Positions 1-7,325 of a stretch of 32,377 bases of DNA are shown here, in pieces (position 1 is the first letter of the stretch; every line of letters starts with the position of its first letter). Below the pieces are notes generated by a model. The model saw nothing but the letters and a program-made list of their open reading frames with translations. It was not told the DNA's origin and did not search any database. The translations under genes were made by a program, and so were the position numbers. The stretch is taken from positions 1-32,377 of the forward strand of contig WFTU01000440.1 in NCBI GenBank assembly GCA_015485375.1, read 5' to 3'. This DNA is from Paracoccaceae bacterium (GTDB lineage: Bacteria > Pseudomonadota > Alphaproteobacteria > Rhodobacterales > Rhodobacteraceae).

Positions 1-2
1 CC

Positions 3-1172
3 GTTGACGCCGCCAACCCCGCCCGCGCCCTGCGCCCGCATCTGGCCGACCTGCCGCCAATCAAGGGCCGCTATATCGTCATCGCGCTGGGCAAGGCCGC
101 CTGCGTCATGGCCGAAGAGGCCCTCGCACACCTTCCCGACGGACCCGTCACGGCCATCGCCGTCACCAACCCCGAGAACCTCCGCCCCGTGGCAGGCTGC
201 ACCGTCCTGCCCGCCGCCCATCCGGTGCCGGACGAAAACGGCGCGCGCGCCGCACAGGCCGTCATCGACCTGCTCTCCACCACCACGCCCGACGACCGTG
301 TCATCGCCCTGATATCCGGTGGCGGCTCCGCCCTCCTGCCCGCGCCGGTCGAGGGCGTCACGCTGGAGGACAAGGCCGAAGTCAGCCGCATCCTCCTTTC
401 CGCCGGTTTCGAGATCACCGAAATGAACCTCGTGCGCCAGCATCTCTCGCGCCTCAAGGGCGGCGGCATGGCCCGCCTTGCCGCGCCGGCAAGGCTCACC
501 GCCTATATCCTCTCCGACGTGATCGGAGACGACTTGCGCGCCATCGCCAGCGGCCCGACCGTCGCCCCGATCGGCGCGCGGCAACAGGCCCGCGAACTGC
601 TGCAACAACGCGGCGTTTTCGACCGGATGCCCGCTTCCGTCAAAGCCGCCCTGCAATCGACAGAACCGGAGCCGCCAACCGCCCCCGCCGAAAACATCCT
701 CATCGGCTCCAACCGCCAGAGCCTCGCGGCCATTCAGGCCGCTTCAGGGGGAATCATTATCAGTGATTCCCTAACAGGCGATGTAGAAAACGCGGCCAAT
801 TTTATCGTTCGCGCGATTTCCGGAAACCCCGCCGAAACCCTGATCTTCGGCGGCGAGACCACCGTGAACCTCAAGGGAAACGGCAAAGGCGGCCGCAATC
901 AGGAACTGGCGCTCCGCGTCGCCCTGCAAACGGAAAACATCCCCGGCGAATGGGTTTTTCTGTCGGGCGGCACCGATGGCCGCGACGGCCCGACCGATGC
1001 GGCGGGCGGCCTCGTCGATCCGCACACGGCCTCGAAAATTCCGGATGCCGAAGCCCTGCTCGCCAACAACGACAGTTACGCCGCGTTGCAAAAAGCCGGA
1101 GCCCTGCTGATGACCGGCGGCACCGGCACCAACGTCGCGGATGTGCAGATTTTCCTGCGCCGCCAACCTTGA
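3..1172 (+). CDS. Glycerate 2-kinase, MOFRL family (5' partial)
   Basis: Phosphorylates D-glycerate to 2-phosphoglycerate with ATP in the cytoplasm, feeding serine, glyoxylate or photorespiratory carbon into lower glycolysis. The frame is open from base 3, and its first residues (VDAANPARALRPHL) match the N-terminal part of the family, so the start codon lies just upstream of the window; the first internal ATG, at 108, is not the true start. Visible hallmarks are the strand-glycine motif IVIALGKAA, the ISGGGSALLPAP loop, the RQHLSRLKGGG helix, and the C-terminal MOFRL domain with LSGGTDGRDGPTDAAGG and a final GGTGTNVADVQIF. About 389 residues are visible, so only a few tens are missing. Function is known for the family (GckA/TtuD); the exact substrate here is inferred. 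Confidence 0.93.
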   Translation, partial: VDAANPARALRPHLADLPPIKGRYIVIALGKAACVMAEEALAHLPDGPVTAIAVTNPENLRPVAGCTVLPAAHPVPDENGARAAQAVIDLLSTTTPDDRVIALISGGGSALLPAPVEGVTLEDKAEVSRILLSAGFEITEMNLVRQHLSRLKGGGMARLAAPARLTAYILSDVIGDDLRAIASGPTVAPIGARQQARELLQQRGVFDRMPASVKAALQSTEPEPPTAPAENILIGSNRQSLAAIQAASGGIIISDSLTGDVENAANFIVRAISGNPAETLIFGGETTVNLKGNGKGGRNQELALRVALQTENIPGEWVFLSGGTDGRDGPTDAAGGLVDPHTASKIPDAEALLANNDSYAALQKAGALLMTGGTGTNVADVQIFLRRQP

Positions 1173-1221
1173 CGCGCGCGTAACAACCCCCACCTACAAG
1201 ACAACTTGAAGGAGGATTGTT

Positions 1222-1791
1222 ATGACTGGTTACACTGAAACCTCGGTCGTCATCTCCGGTTTCGATGACAACGTATTGAAAAAATTCCGCAAGGTCAGCC
1301 TGATTGTCGGCGGCCTGCTTTTGCTGGTCGGCCTGACCGGCGTGCTCGCGCCGCAGCTCCTGTCGCTGGTCGCGAGCGCCTTCCTCGGCTGGCTGTTCCT
1401 GATCGGCGGGGCGCTGAGCCTCTACTTCGCCTTCCTCGCCCGCTGGCGCTCGGCGGTGGCGTGGATCAAGCCGGTGCTGCTTTTGCTCGCCGGTTTCCTG
1501 ATCCTGCTGAACCCGCTGGCCGGAGTTGTCGCCATCGCGCTTCTGCTGGCCTTCTACCTGTTCCTTGACGCCTTCGCGAGCTTCGCGCTGGCCCGCTTCA
1601 TGAAACCCGCCAAAGGCTGGGGGTGGATGGCATCGAACGGCGTGATTTCCATCGGCCTTGCCTTGTTGCTGGTCTTTGCCTGGCCTGCGGATTCGGCGGT
1701 TCTGGTCGGGCTCTACCTCGGCATCAGCCTGATGTTCGACGGTTTGTCGCTGCTGCTCCTCGGCCTCGCGGCTAGACAAAGCGGCGAATAG
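1222..1791 (+). CDS. HdeD family (DUF308) integral membrane protein
   Basis: A 189-residue protein that is almost entirely hydrophobic. About six membrane helices can be seen (roughly residues 25-45, 50-70, 82-100, 102-125, 138-155 and 160-185), with a short charged N-terminus (FDDNVLKKFRK) and repeated glycine-rich helices (GGLLLLVGLTGVL, LFLIGGALSLYF). This is the pattern of the HdeD/DUF308 family, whose E. coli member is linked to acid resistance; the biochemical role is not known. The start is well supported by an AAGGAGGA ribosome binding site at 1209-1216, 5 bases before the ATG. It lies 49 bases after the glycerate kinase gene and 41 before mrp. Family assignment is confident; any stress role here is inference. 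Confidence 0.85.
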   Translation: MTGYTETSVVISGFDDNVLKKFRKVSLIVGGLLLLVGLTGVLAPQLLSLVASAFLGWLFLIGGALSLYFAFLARWRSAVAWIKPVLLLLAGFLILLNPLAGVVAIALLLAFYLFLDAFASFALARFMKPAKGWGWMASNGVISIGLALLLVFAWPADSAVLVGLYLGISLMFDGLSLLLLGLAARQSGE

Positions 1792-1832
1792 GTAGCAGAA
1801 CGGCGGCAACGCTTTTACAAGGACATAAAATC

Positions 1833-2900
1833 ATGAGCATCACCCGCGAGCAAATTCTCGACACCCTGCGCCGGATCGAGGATCCCGCCAGCAAGAAAGA
1901 CATCGTCTCGGCCGACATCGTGCGCGCCCTGACCATTGACGGCGGCGAGGTCCGCTTTGTGCTGGAGGTCGCCGCCTCGCAAGGCGCGGCGATGGAGCCG
2001 ACCCGTCTGGCCGCTGTCGAGGCGGTCGAGAAACTGCCGGGCGTCACCAAGGTCTCGGCTCTGGTCACCGCCCATTCCGAAAAACAGCCGCCAAACCTCG
2101 GCACCGGTGCGAAACCTGCCGCGCCTGCCGGTCCGGCCCCGATCCCCGGCGTGAAGAAAATCATCGCTGTGGCTTCCGGCAAGGGCGGCGTGGGGAAATC
2201 CACCGTGTCGTCGAACCTCGCCGTGGCGCTGGCCGCCGAGGGCAAGAAGGTCGGGCTGCTGGACGCCGATGTTTACGGCCCGTCGCAACCGCGGATGCTC
2301 GGCGTCACCGGCCATCCGGCCTCGCCCGACGGCAAGACCATCCTGCCGCTGCGCAACCATGGTGTCACGCTGATGTCCATGGGTCTGATGATGAAGGAAA
2401 ACGAGGCCGTGGTCTGGCGCGGGCCGATGCTGATGGGGGCGCTCCAGCAGATGCTCAACCAGGTGCAGTGGGGAGAGCTGGACGTGCTGATCATCGACCT
2501 GCCGCCCGGCACCGGTGACGTGCAGATCACCATGGCGCAGAAAGCCGAGATCGAAGGCGCGATTGTTGTTTCCACCCCGCAGGATGTGGCGCTGCTGGAT
2601 GCGCGCAAGGCGCTGGATATGTTCCGCAAAACGAACACAAAGGTGCTGGGAATGGTCGAGAACATGTCGACGCATGTCTGTTCCAACTGCGGGCACGAGG
2701 AACATATCTTCGGTCATGGCGGCGCGAAAGCGGAGGCGGAAAAACTCGGCCTGCCGTTCCTTGGCGAGGTGCCGCTGGATATCGATATCCGGCTGGCCTC
2801 GGACGCGGGGGCGCCGGTTGTGGTGGCGAAGCCGGACAGTCCGCAGGCGCAGGCGTTCCGCGATATCGCGCGCAAACTGATCGATCAGGGTATCGTTTAG
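1833..2900 (+). CDS. apbC: Mrp/ApbC family iron-sulfur carrier ATPase
   Basis: A P-loop ATPase of the Mrp/NBP35 family that carries and delivers Fe-S clusters in the cytosol. Residues 1-80 form a MIP18/DUF59 domain, followed by a proline/alanine-rich linker (about 84-106). The ATPase domain begins at about 108 with a deviant Walker A motif, SGKGGVGKST (residues 115-124), followed by DADVYGPSQP and IIDLPPGTGDVQ. The conserved CxxC pair that binds a bridging cluster between two monomers is present in VCSNCGHEE. The length of 355 residues is normal. AAGGA at 1819-1823 serves the ATG at 1833. The next gene starts 4 bases after the stop, so the two are likely co-transcribed. Confidence 0.95.
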   Translation: MSITREQILDTLRRIEDPASKKDIVSADIVRALTIDGGEVRFVLEVAASQGAAMEPTRLAAVEAVEKLPGVTKVSALVTAHSEKQPPNLGTGAKPAAPAGPAPIPGVKKIIAVASGKGGVGKSTVSSNLAVALAAEGKKVGLLDADVYGPSQPRMLGVTGHPASPDGKTILPLRNHGVTLMSMGLMMKENEAVVWRGPMLMGALQQMLNQVQWGELDVLIIDLPPGTGDVQITMAQKAEIEGAIVVSTPQDVALLDARKALDMFRKTNTKVLGMVENMSTHVCSNCGHEEHIFGHGGAKAEAEKLGLPFLGEVPLDIDIRLASDAGAPVVVAKPDSPQAQAFRDIARKLIDQGIV

Positions 2901-2904
2901 AGCC

Positions 2905-3354
2905 ATGCTGAAATTCGCGCGGGTGGTGCATTTCGACGATTCCGATCTGTCCCTCTATGACCCCGTCGCGCCGTCCGGAGAATGGGCGGTCAGCGGCGGG
3001 TTCGCCTTTGCCGACTGGCAGGGCTCGGAGGACGAGAAGGCGCGGAACGCGTTTGAAAAGGGCTGGCTTGGTGTCGGCTCCTTCGGGCGGGCGACAGCGG
3101 TGATGGTGGCGGAGATCGAGCCTTTGCAACTGGGCGAGGTTCGTAGCCGTCTGGCGGGCTATCTGGCGCGGGATTTCGGGGCGCCGGACCACAAGGCGGC
3201 GCTGGCAGCAGCGGATCAGGAGATCGCCTTCATGCAGGAGTTGTGCGAGTCGCAAGACCTCAACACCGTGTTGCTGGTGCATCGGGAGATGACCGAAGCC
3301 GGTGTGCATGAAGAATGCCGCGCGGTTAAACCCCGCGCGGCGACGGTGCATTGA
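2905..3354 (+). CDS. Conserved protein, probably DUF6505 family
   Basis: A 149-residue soluble protein with no signal peptide or membrane segment. It opens with LKFARVVHFDDSDLSLY, continues with GEWAVSGGFAF, then FEKGWLGVGSFGRATAVMVAEI, and later has a LCESQDLNTVLLVHREMTE segment. From memory this order of motifs matches DUF6505, a family of unknown function common in Alphaproteobacteria. It starts 4 bases after apbC and has no strong ribosome binding site of its own, which suggests translational coupling to the Fe-S carrier gene. An Fe-S-related role would be pure inference from this position. Its 3' end faces the ParB-like gene convergently. Confidence 0.75.
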   Translation: MLKFARVVHFDDSDLSLYDPVAPSGEWAVSGGFAFADWQGSEDEKARNAFEKGWLGVGSFGRATAVMVAEIEPLQLGEVRSRLAGYLARDFGAPDHKAALAAADQEIAFMQELCESQDLNTVLLVHREMTEAGVHEECRAVKPRAATVH

Positions 3355-3363
3355 GGGTGGTTT

Positions 3364-3424
3364 TTCCAACTGTTCTTATTTTGATCAAGCAGCGGAAAAT
3401 ATTGGGAAAATAAGAAAGTTGGAA
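3364..3424. repeat. Long interrupted inverted repeat between convergent genes
   Basis: The left arm is TTCCAAC (3364-3370), two bases, then TTCTTATTTT (3373-3382). The right arm is AAAATAAGAA (3407-3416), one base, then GTTGGAA (3418-3424). Seventeen base pairs can form around a 24-base loop with a small bulge. The outer 7 bp repeat the half-site of the palindrome that starts at 3415, so the region holds three GTTGGAA-type half-sites. It may be a transcript-end structure between two convergent genes or an extra protein-binding half-site. No clear T-run follows on the + strand. Confidence 0.7.
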
Positions 3425-3436
3425 CGTTCCAACTTT
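3415..3436. repeat. 22-bp perfect palindrome; candidate parS-like site or terminator
   Basis: AAA-GTTGGAACGTTCCAAC-TTT is a perfect 22-bp palindrome that ends on the first base of the ParB-like stop codon. The core GTT-N4-CG-N4-AAC has the same 16-bp layout as the parS consensus of repABC replicons (GTT-N4-GC-N4-AAC, recalled from the literature), differing in the central dinucleotide. An alternative reading is a weak intrinsic terminator for the leftward gene, since on the - strand the hairpin is followed by the T-rich stretch CTTATTTT. The palindrome is directly visible; either function is inference. Confidence 0.6.
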
Positions 3437-4326
3437 TAGCGTGCGCGGGACGGGAAGTGTTCTTCCATGAACTGGCGGAAGGATTCGGATAAAGCGGCGC
3501 GCGAAATTTCATCCGAAAATTCCAGCCGTATCAGGTTGCGCGATTTACGAAACGCGATGCCTTCGGTTTCTCCGGTGCGCGTATAAACCTTGATCGGGCG
3601 CGCGCGTTGTGCCGGTTGTTTGGCCGCATTTTTCAGGCAGGAAAAAACTTTGGCTGACTCTAGCGGATCGCCGGTTTTTTGCTGTTCCGCAAGTCTTTGC
3701 GCCACCTCGAGTATAGCCGGACCCTTGCTCGCATTTGCCAGTAACGGCTTCAAAATTCTGGCGTGGTTTACTTTGATGTCTCCGGGATGCGCATATGCCG
3801 AAACAATGTCTTTTGGCAGTTTCGCCAGATCAAGATAGCGGGACAGCCAGTCTTTCGAGACCTCCAGCGCCGCCGCCATGTCTTTTTGCCTGCCGCCGTA
3901 ATAGTCCTCCAACGCCTGTGTGTAATCCTTTGCCCGCTCGTAGTCCGAAATGTCCTGACGGTGGCGGTTTTCGATGTCGGCAAGGCGGAAGGCCTGTTCG
4001 TCGGTGAGGGGGCGGACCTCGATCAGGTACCGGAAATCGGGATGGCCGTTGGCGCGCAGCCATGTCACGGCCCAGTGGCGCCGGGCGCCGGTGATGATTT
4101 CGTAGCCCTTGCGGGTTTCGCGCACGATGGCGGGGAACTCCTGTCGGCCCTGCGCTTTCAGCCCCTCGATCAGGTCGGCGCAGGTTTCGGCGGTCAGGCG
4201 GTCGTAGTCGCGGTTGTGGCGGGACCAGAGGTGGCACAGTGCCGGATCGACGAGGTGGCGGGTTTCGCGCGGTTTCAGGAACGGAAAGACGGAGCGGCGG
4301 GTAGAAAAATCTGTGTGCTGGTTCAT
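3436..4326 (-). CDS. Orphan ParB/RepB-like DNA-binding CTPase
   Basis: A 296-residue ParB/RepB/Spo0J family protein. The N-terminal ParB domain (about 24-125) carries the conserved ITGARRHW box (residues 78-85), which binds nucleotide phosphates in ParB CTPases, and the ENRHRQDISDYERA box (119-132). A helix-turn-helix region follows (about 144-178, GGRQKDMAAALEVSKDWLSRYL). The C-terminal third is basic and lacks recognisable motifs. The start is supported by AGGGGA at 4333-4338, 6 bases from the ATG. No parA/repA partner is in the window, and the gene lies 59 bases downstream of cbbR on the same strand, so it may share its transcript. The leading arginine-rich patch of chromosomal ParB (GRGLSAL) is absent, which points to a plasmid-type or regulatory paralogue. 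Confidence 0.85.
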   Translation of the reverse strand: MNQHTDFSTRRSVFPFLKPRETRHLVDPALCHLWSRHNRDYDRLTAETCADLIEGLKAQGRQEFPAIVRETRKGYEIITGARRHWAVTWLRANGHPDFRYLIEVRPLTDEQAFRLADIENRHRQDISDYERAKDYTQALEDYYGGRQKDMAAALEVSKDWLSRYLDLAKLPKDIVSAYAHPGDIKVNHARILKPLLANASKGPAILEVAQRLAEQQKTGDPLESAKVFSCLKNAAKQPAQRARPIKVYTRTGETEGIAFRKSRNLIRLEFSDEISRAALSESFRQFMEEHFPSRAR

Positions 4327-4385
4327 GGAGAATCCCCTGTTGAAAAATCAGGAAGCCAGCATGGCAGATTATGGTTTCGGTATGG

Positions 4386-5315
4386 TTAATCCGGCATTTT
4401 CGGCAGGAAGTCCCCGTTCTGTTCGACCAGAAATTCCCGCACCCGCTGCGTGACCGGTGTTTCCGGCGTGCTGGCCGGACGCACGAGGAACCACTGGCGC
4501 ACGATCGGCAGGCCCGGAAGGTCGATGGTTTTGATGCGGCCGGCGACCAGCGCGTCCATGACGGTGTGGGCGGAAATCAGGGCGATGCCGAGGCCGGCGA
4601 TCACCGCCTGTTTGATGGTTTCGTTGGTGTTGAACTCCATCTGGTCGTAGGTCAGCCCCTCGCCGGTGCGGTCGAGGAATCGCTCCATAAGGATTCGCGT
4701 GCCGGAGCCGGGTTCGCGCTGGATGAAGGTTTCGGAGAACAGATCCTTGCGCGAAATGTCGCGGCTGTTGGCCAGCGGATGGTCCGGTGCGGCGATCAGA
4801 ATGTGCGGATGGGCGCCGATGGCGACGGATTCTACGGCAGGATATCGGGGCGGGCGGCCCATGATGGCGAGGTCGATGGAATGGTCCTCCAGCGCCGAAA
4901 CGATGCGGCGGCGGTTGCCGATAATCAGGTCGATACGGATGTCGGGCATGGCCTTTTTCGCCAGCGCCACGAGGGCGGGGGCGAAGTATTTTCCGGTGGA
5001 AACCACGCCGAGGGAAACCAGACCGGACTTGCCGGCGTTCAGGGATTCTATTGTTTTATAACAGTGCAGTAAGGTGGACTCGATCTTGTTGATGGTTTTC
5101 AGCACCTCCTGCCCCTGTGTGGTCAGATGTCCGTTGCCATCGGCGGCGCGGTTCAGGAGCTTGGCGCCGATGTTTGCCTCCAGCTGTTTGAGCTGGGTGG
5201 AAACGGCCGGTGCGGTCAGGTTCAGGCGCTCGGCCGCCGTGGTGATGCTGCCGCTTTCCTGCACGGCGGCGAGGGCGCGGAGCTGCTTCAGAGTGATTGC
5301 GTTCAACTGTGTCAT
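4386..5315 (-). CDS. cbbR: LysR-type regulator of the cbb operon (CbbR)
   Basis: A 309-residue LysR-type transcription factor. The N-terminal winged helix (residues about 5-65) reads TLKQLRALAAVQESGSITTAAERLNLTAPAVSTQLKQLE, typical of CbbR, and the remainder is the periplasmic-binding-like effector domain (from about 95). CbbR proteins activate Calvin-cycle operons in response to metabolites such as RuBP, NADPH or PEP. Here the gene is divergent from cbbF across a 97-bp gap, the classical arrangement, which makes the assignment firm. No good ribosome binding site precedes the ATG; the upstream stretch is AT-rich (TTAAAATTAATTT). Confidence 0.92.
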   Translation of the reverse strand: MTQLNAITLKQLRALAAVQESGSITTAAERLNLTAPAVSTQLKQLEANIGAKLLNRAADGNGHLTTQGQEVLKTINKIESTLLHCYKTIESLNAGKSGLVSLGVVSTGKYFAPALVALAKKAMPDIRIDLIIGNRRRIVSALEDHSIDLAIMGRPPRYPAVESVAIGAHPHILIAAPDHPLANSRDISRKDLFSETFIQREPGSGTRILMERFLDRTGEGLTYDQMEFNTNETIKQAVIAGLGIALISAHTVMDALVAGRIKTIDLPGLPIVRQWFLVRPASTPETPVTQRVREFLVEQNGDFLPKMPD

Positions 5316-5412
5316 AAATTAATTTTAACACAGAGAATATAAAATTCAATTTGATTATTGCACGCAGCCGCCGGAGTATGCAGGCCATCTTATATGAGCG
5401 GAGACGTGATTC
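5316..5412. promoter_or_regulatory. Divergent cbbR-cbbF control region
   Basis: This 97-bp gap between divergent cbbR and cbbF must hold the promoters of both and the CbbR operator. It is much richer in A/T than its surroundings. Two dyads are visible: AAATTAATTT (5316-5325), directly next to the cbbR start, and AAATT-C-AATTT (5342-5352), whose flanks pair again after one mismatch. I could not fit a convincing T-N11-A LysR box or a -35/-10 pair with proper spacing. GGAG at 5400-5403 serves cbbF. The role is inferred from position. Confidence 0.6.
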
Positions 5413-6423
5413 ATGGCTGACCATACGCCAATCGAAGAGACCCCGGGAATTCCCGCCGAGCTGATGCCGGTGATGCTGGCGCTGTGCGACGTGTCGCAGA
5501 AGCTGGCGCAGACAATTGCCGACGGTCCGCTGGCGGGGGATGACCTCGCTGCTGCCGTGGGCACCAACCTTGGCGGCGACGGGCAGAAGGCGCTCGATCT
5601 GATTGCCGACGATGCCTATGCCGAGGAACTGAAGAATACCGAGGTGCGCTGGTATGCCTCCGAGGAGCAGGACGAGGTTGTCGAGCTGAACCCGAACGGG
5701 TCGCTGGCGCTGGCGATCGATCCGCTGGACGGGTCGTCGAATATCGATGTGAATGTTTCCATCGGCACGATCTTCTCGATCTTCCCCGCCAAAGACGACG
5801 AGAACGAGAGTTTTCTGCGTCCGGCGCGCGAGCAGATTGCCGGTGGCTATTTTATCTATGGCCCGCAGACCGGACTGGTTGTGACCTTTGGCGACGGCAC
5901 CATGCAGTTCGTCATGGACAGCCGCACACGCAAGTTTATCTGTGTGGACCGCAAGCTGAATCTGAAACCGGATTCGATCGAGTATGCGATCAATGCCTCC
6001 AACTACCGTCACTGGCCGCGGCCGATCCGGGCGTTTATCGACGATTGTGTCGATGGCACCGAAGGGCCGCGCGGGCGGGATTTCAACATGCGCTGGGTGG
6101 CCTCGCTGGTGGCGGAGACGCACCGTATTCTGACGCGCGGCGGAATCTTCCTGTATCCGGGCGACGACCGCGAGGGCTACAAACGCGGCCGGTTGCGGAT
6201 GGTTTACGAATGTGCGCCGATTGCCTTTCTGATCGAGCAGGCGGGTGGCAAGGCCACCGATGCGGTTGACCCGATCATGGACCAGCAGGCGACAGAGCTG
6301 CACGGGCGCACGCCGTTCGTGTTCGGTTCCGCCAACAAGGTGGAGAAAGTCACCACCTATCACGATCTTCCTGAAAACGAGACGTCGGCGCTGTTCGGCA
6401 AACGCGGCCTTTTCCGCGCTTAA
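5413..6423 (+). CDS. cbbF: Class I fructose-1,6-bisphosphatase (CbbF)
   Basis: Hydrolyses fructose-1,6-bisphosphate (and probably sedoheptulose-1,7-bisphosphate in the Calvin cycle) in the cytoplasm. The 336-residue length fits class I enzymes. The metal-binding signature [12 protein letters not shown] lies at residues 101-112, preceded by the acidic SEEQDE (83-88). The substrate-binding [19 protein letters not shown] is near 255-273, followed by the [10 protein letters not shown] loop. It is the first gene of the cbb operon, and cbbP follows after 17 bases. Confidence 0.95.
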   Translation: MADHTPIEETPGIPAELMPVMLALCDVSQKLAQTIADGPLAGDDLAAAVGTNLGGDGQKALDLIADDAYAEELKNTEVRWYASEEQDEVVELNPNGSLALAIDPLDGSSNIDVNVSIGTIFSIFPAKDDENESFLRPAREQIAGGYFIYGPQTGLVVTFGDGTMQFVMDSRTRKFICVDRKLNLKPDSIEYAINASNYRHWPRPIRAFIDDCVDGTEGPRGRDFNMRWVASLVAETHRILTRGGIFLYPGDDREGYKRGRLRMVYECAPIAFLIEQAGGKATDAVDPIMDQQATELHGRTPFVFGSANKVEKVTTYHDLPENETSALFGKRGLFRA

Positions 6424-6440
6424 TCACAAGGACCACAGAC

Positions 6441-7313
6441 ATGAGCACCAAACATCCTATCATCTCGGTAACCGGTTCTTCGGGCGCAGGGACTTCGACC
6501 GTCAAATCCACTTTCGACCAGATTTTCCGCCGCGAGGGCGTGAAGGCTGTGTCCATCGAGGGCGACGCATTCCACAAATACAACCGTGCCGACATGAAGG
6601 CAGAGCTGGAAAAACGACTGGCGCAAGGGGACCATTCGTTCAGCCATTTCAGCCTTGAAGCCAACGAGCTGGGCGAGTTGGAGCGGGTTTTCCGTGAATA
6701 TGGCGAGACCGGCAAGGGCAAGACGCGCTACTATGTGCATTCCGACGAGGAAGCCAAGGCGCTGGGCACGCCCTCGGGCGAGTTCACCGAGTGGGCCGAT
6801 TTCGAGGACGGCTCCGACTTGCTGTTTTACGAGGGCCTGCACGGTGCCGTGAAACAGGACGGCATCGATGTGGCCGGTTATGCCGACCTGAAAATCGGGG
6901 TTGTGCCGGTGATCAATCTGGAATGGATCCAGAAGATGCACCGTGACCGCAATGTGCGCGGCTATTCGACCGAGGCGATCACCGATGTGATCCTGCGCCG
7001 CATGGATGCCTATGTGAAGTGCATCACGCCGCAGTTCAGCCAGACGGATATCAACTTCCAGCGGGTGCCGGTGGTCGATACGTCGAACCCGTTTATCTCG
7101 CGCACCATTCCGACGCTGGATGAAAGTCTGGTGGTGATCCGGTTCAAGAATCCGGCGGGGATCGATTTTCCCTATCTGACCAGCATGATTCAGGGATCGT
7201 GGATGAGCCGTGCGAACTCCATCGTTGTGCCGGGCGGCAAGATGGACCTGTCCATGCAGCTGATCCTGACTCCGCTGATCCACCGTCTGATCGACAACGC
7301 ACGCCGCGCCTAA
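6441..7313 (+). CDS. cbbP: Phosphoribulokinase, bacterial class I (CbbP)
   Basis: Phosphorylates ribulose-5-phosphate to RuBP, the step that commits carbon to the Calvin cycle. At 290 residues it is the bacterial octameric type, usually activated by NADH. The Walker A loop is TGSSGAGTST (residues 11-20). IEGDAFHKYNRADMK (about 38-52) contains the catalytic-site aspartate and substrate-binding residues, and LLFYEGLHG and PVINLEWIQKMHRD follow. The protein shows no obvious inactivating change, so the operon should be able to make RuBP. This matters because the RuBisCO homologue downstream appears disabled. The stop codon is followed at once by the transketolase ribosome binding site. Confidence 0.96.
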   Translation: MSTKHPIISVTGSSGAGTSTVKSTFDQIFRREGVKAVSIEGDAFHKYNRADMKAELEKRLAQGDHSFSHFSLEANELGELERVFREYGETGKGKTRYYVHSDEEAKALGTPSGEFTEWADFEDGSDLLFYEGLHGAVKQDGIDVAGYADLKIGVVPVINLEWIQKMHRDRNVRGYSTEAITDVILRRMDAYVKCITPQFSQTDINFQRVPVVDTSNPFISRTIPTLDESLVVIRFKNPAGIDFPYLTSMIQGSWMSRANSIVVPGGKMDLSMQLILTPLIHRLIDNARRA

Positions 7314-7325
7314 GGAGGAGTGACC

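Noticed and set aside
2681-2687. Further TTCCAAC half-sites, here and at 24171-24177
   Set aside because: They are single 7-mers inside coding sequence (the CxxC motif of apbC and amtB) with no inverted partner, as expected by chance.
3436-4326. ParB/RepB-like gene taken as a sign that the window is a plasmid
   Set aside because: No repA, repC, parA or origin is visible, and the surroundings (waaA-lpxK, PBP1A, recQ, tRNA-Ala) are chromosomal in character.
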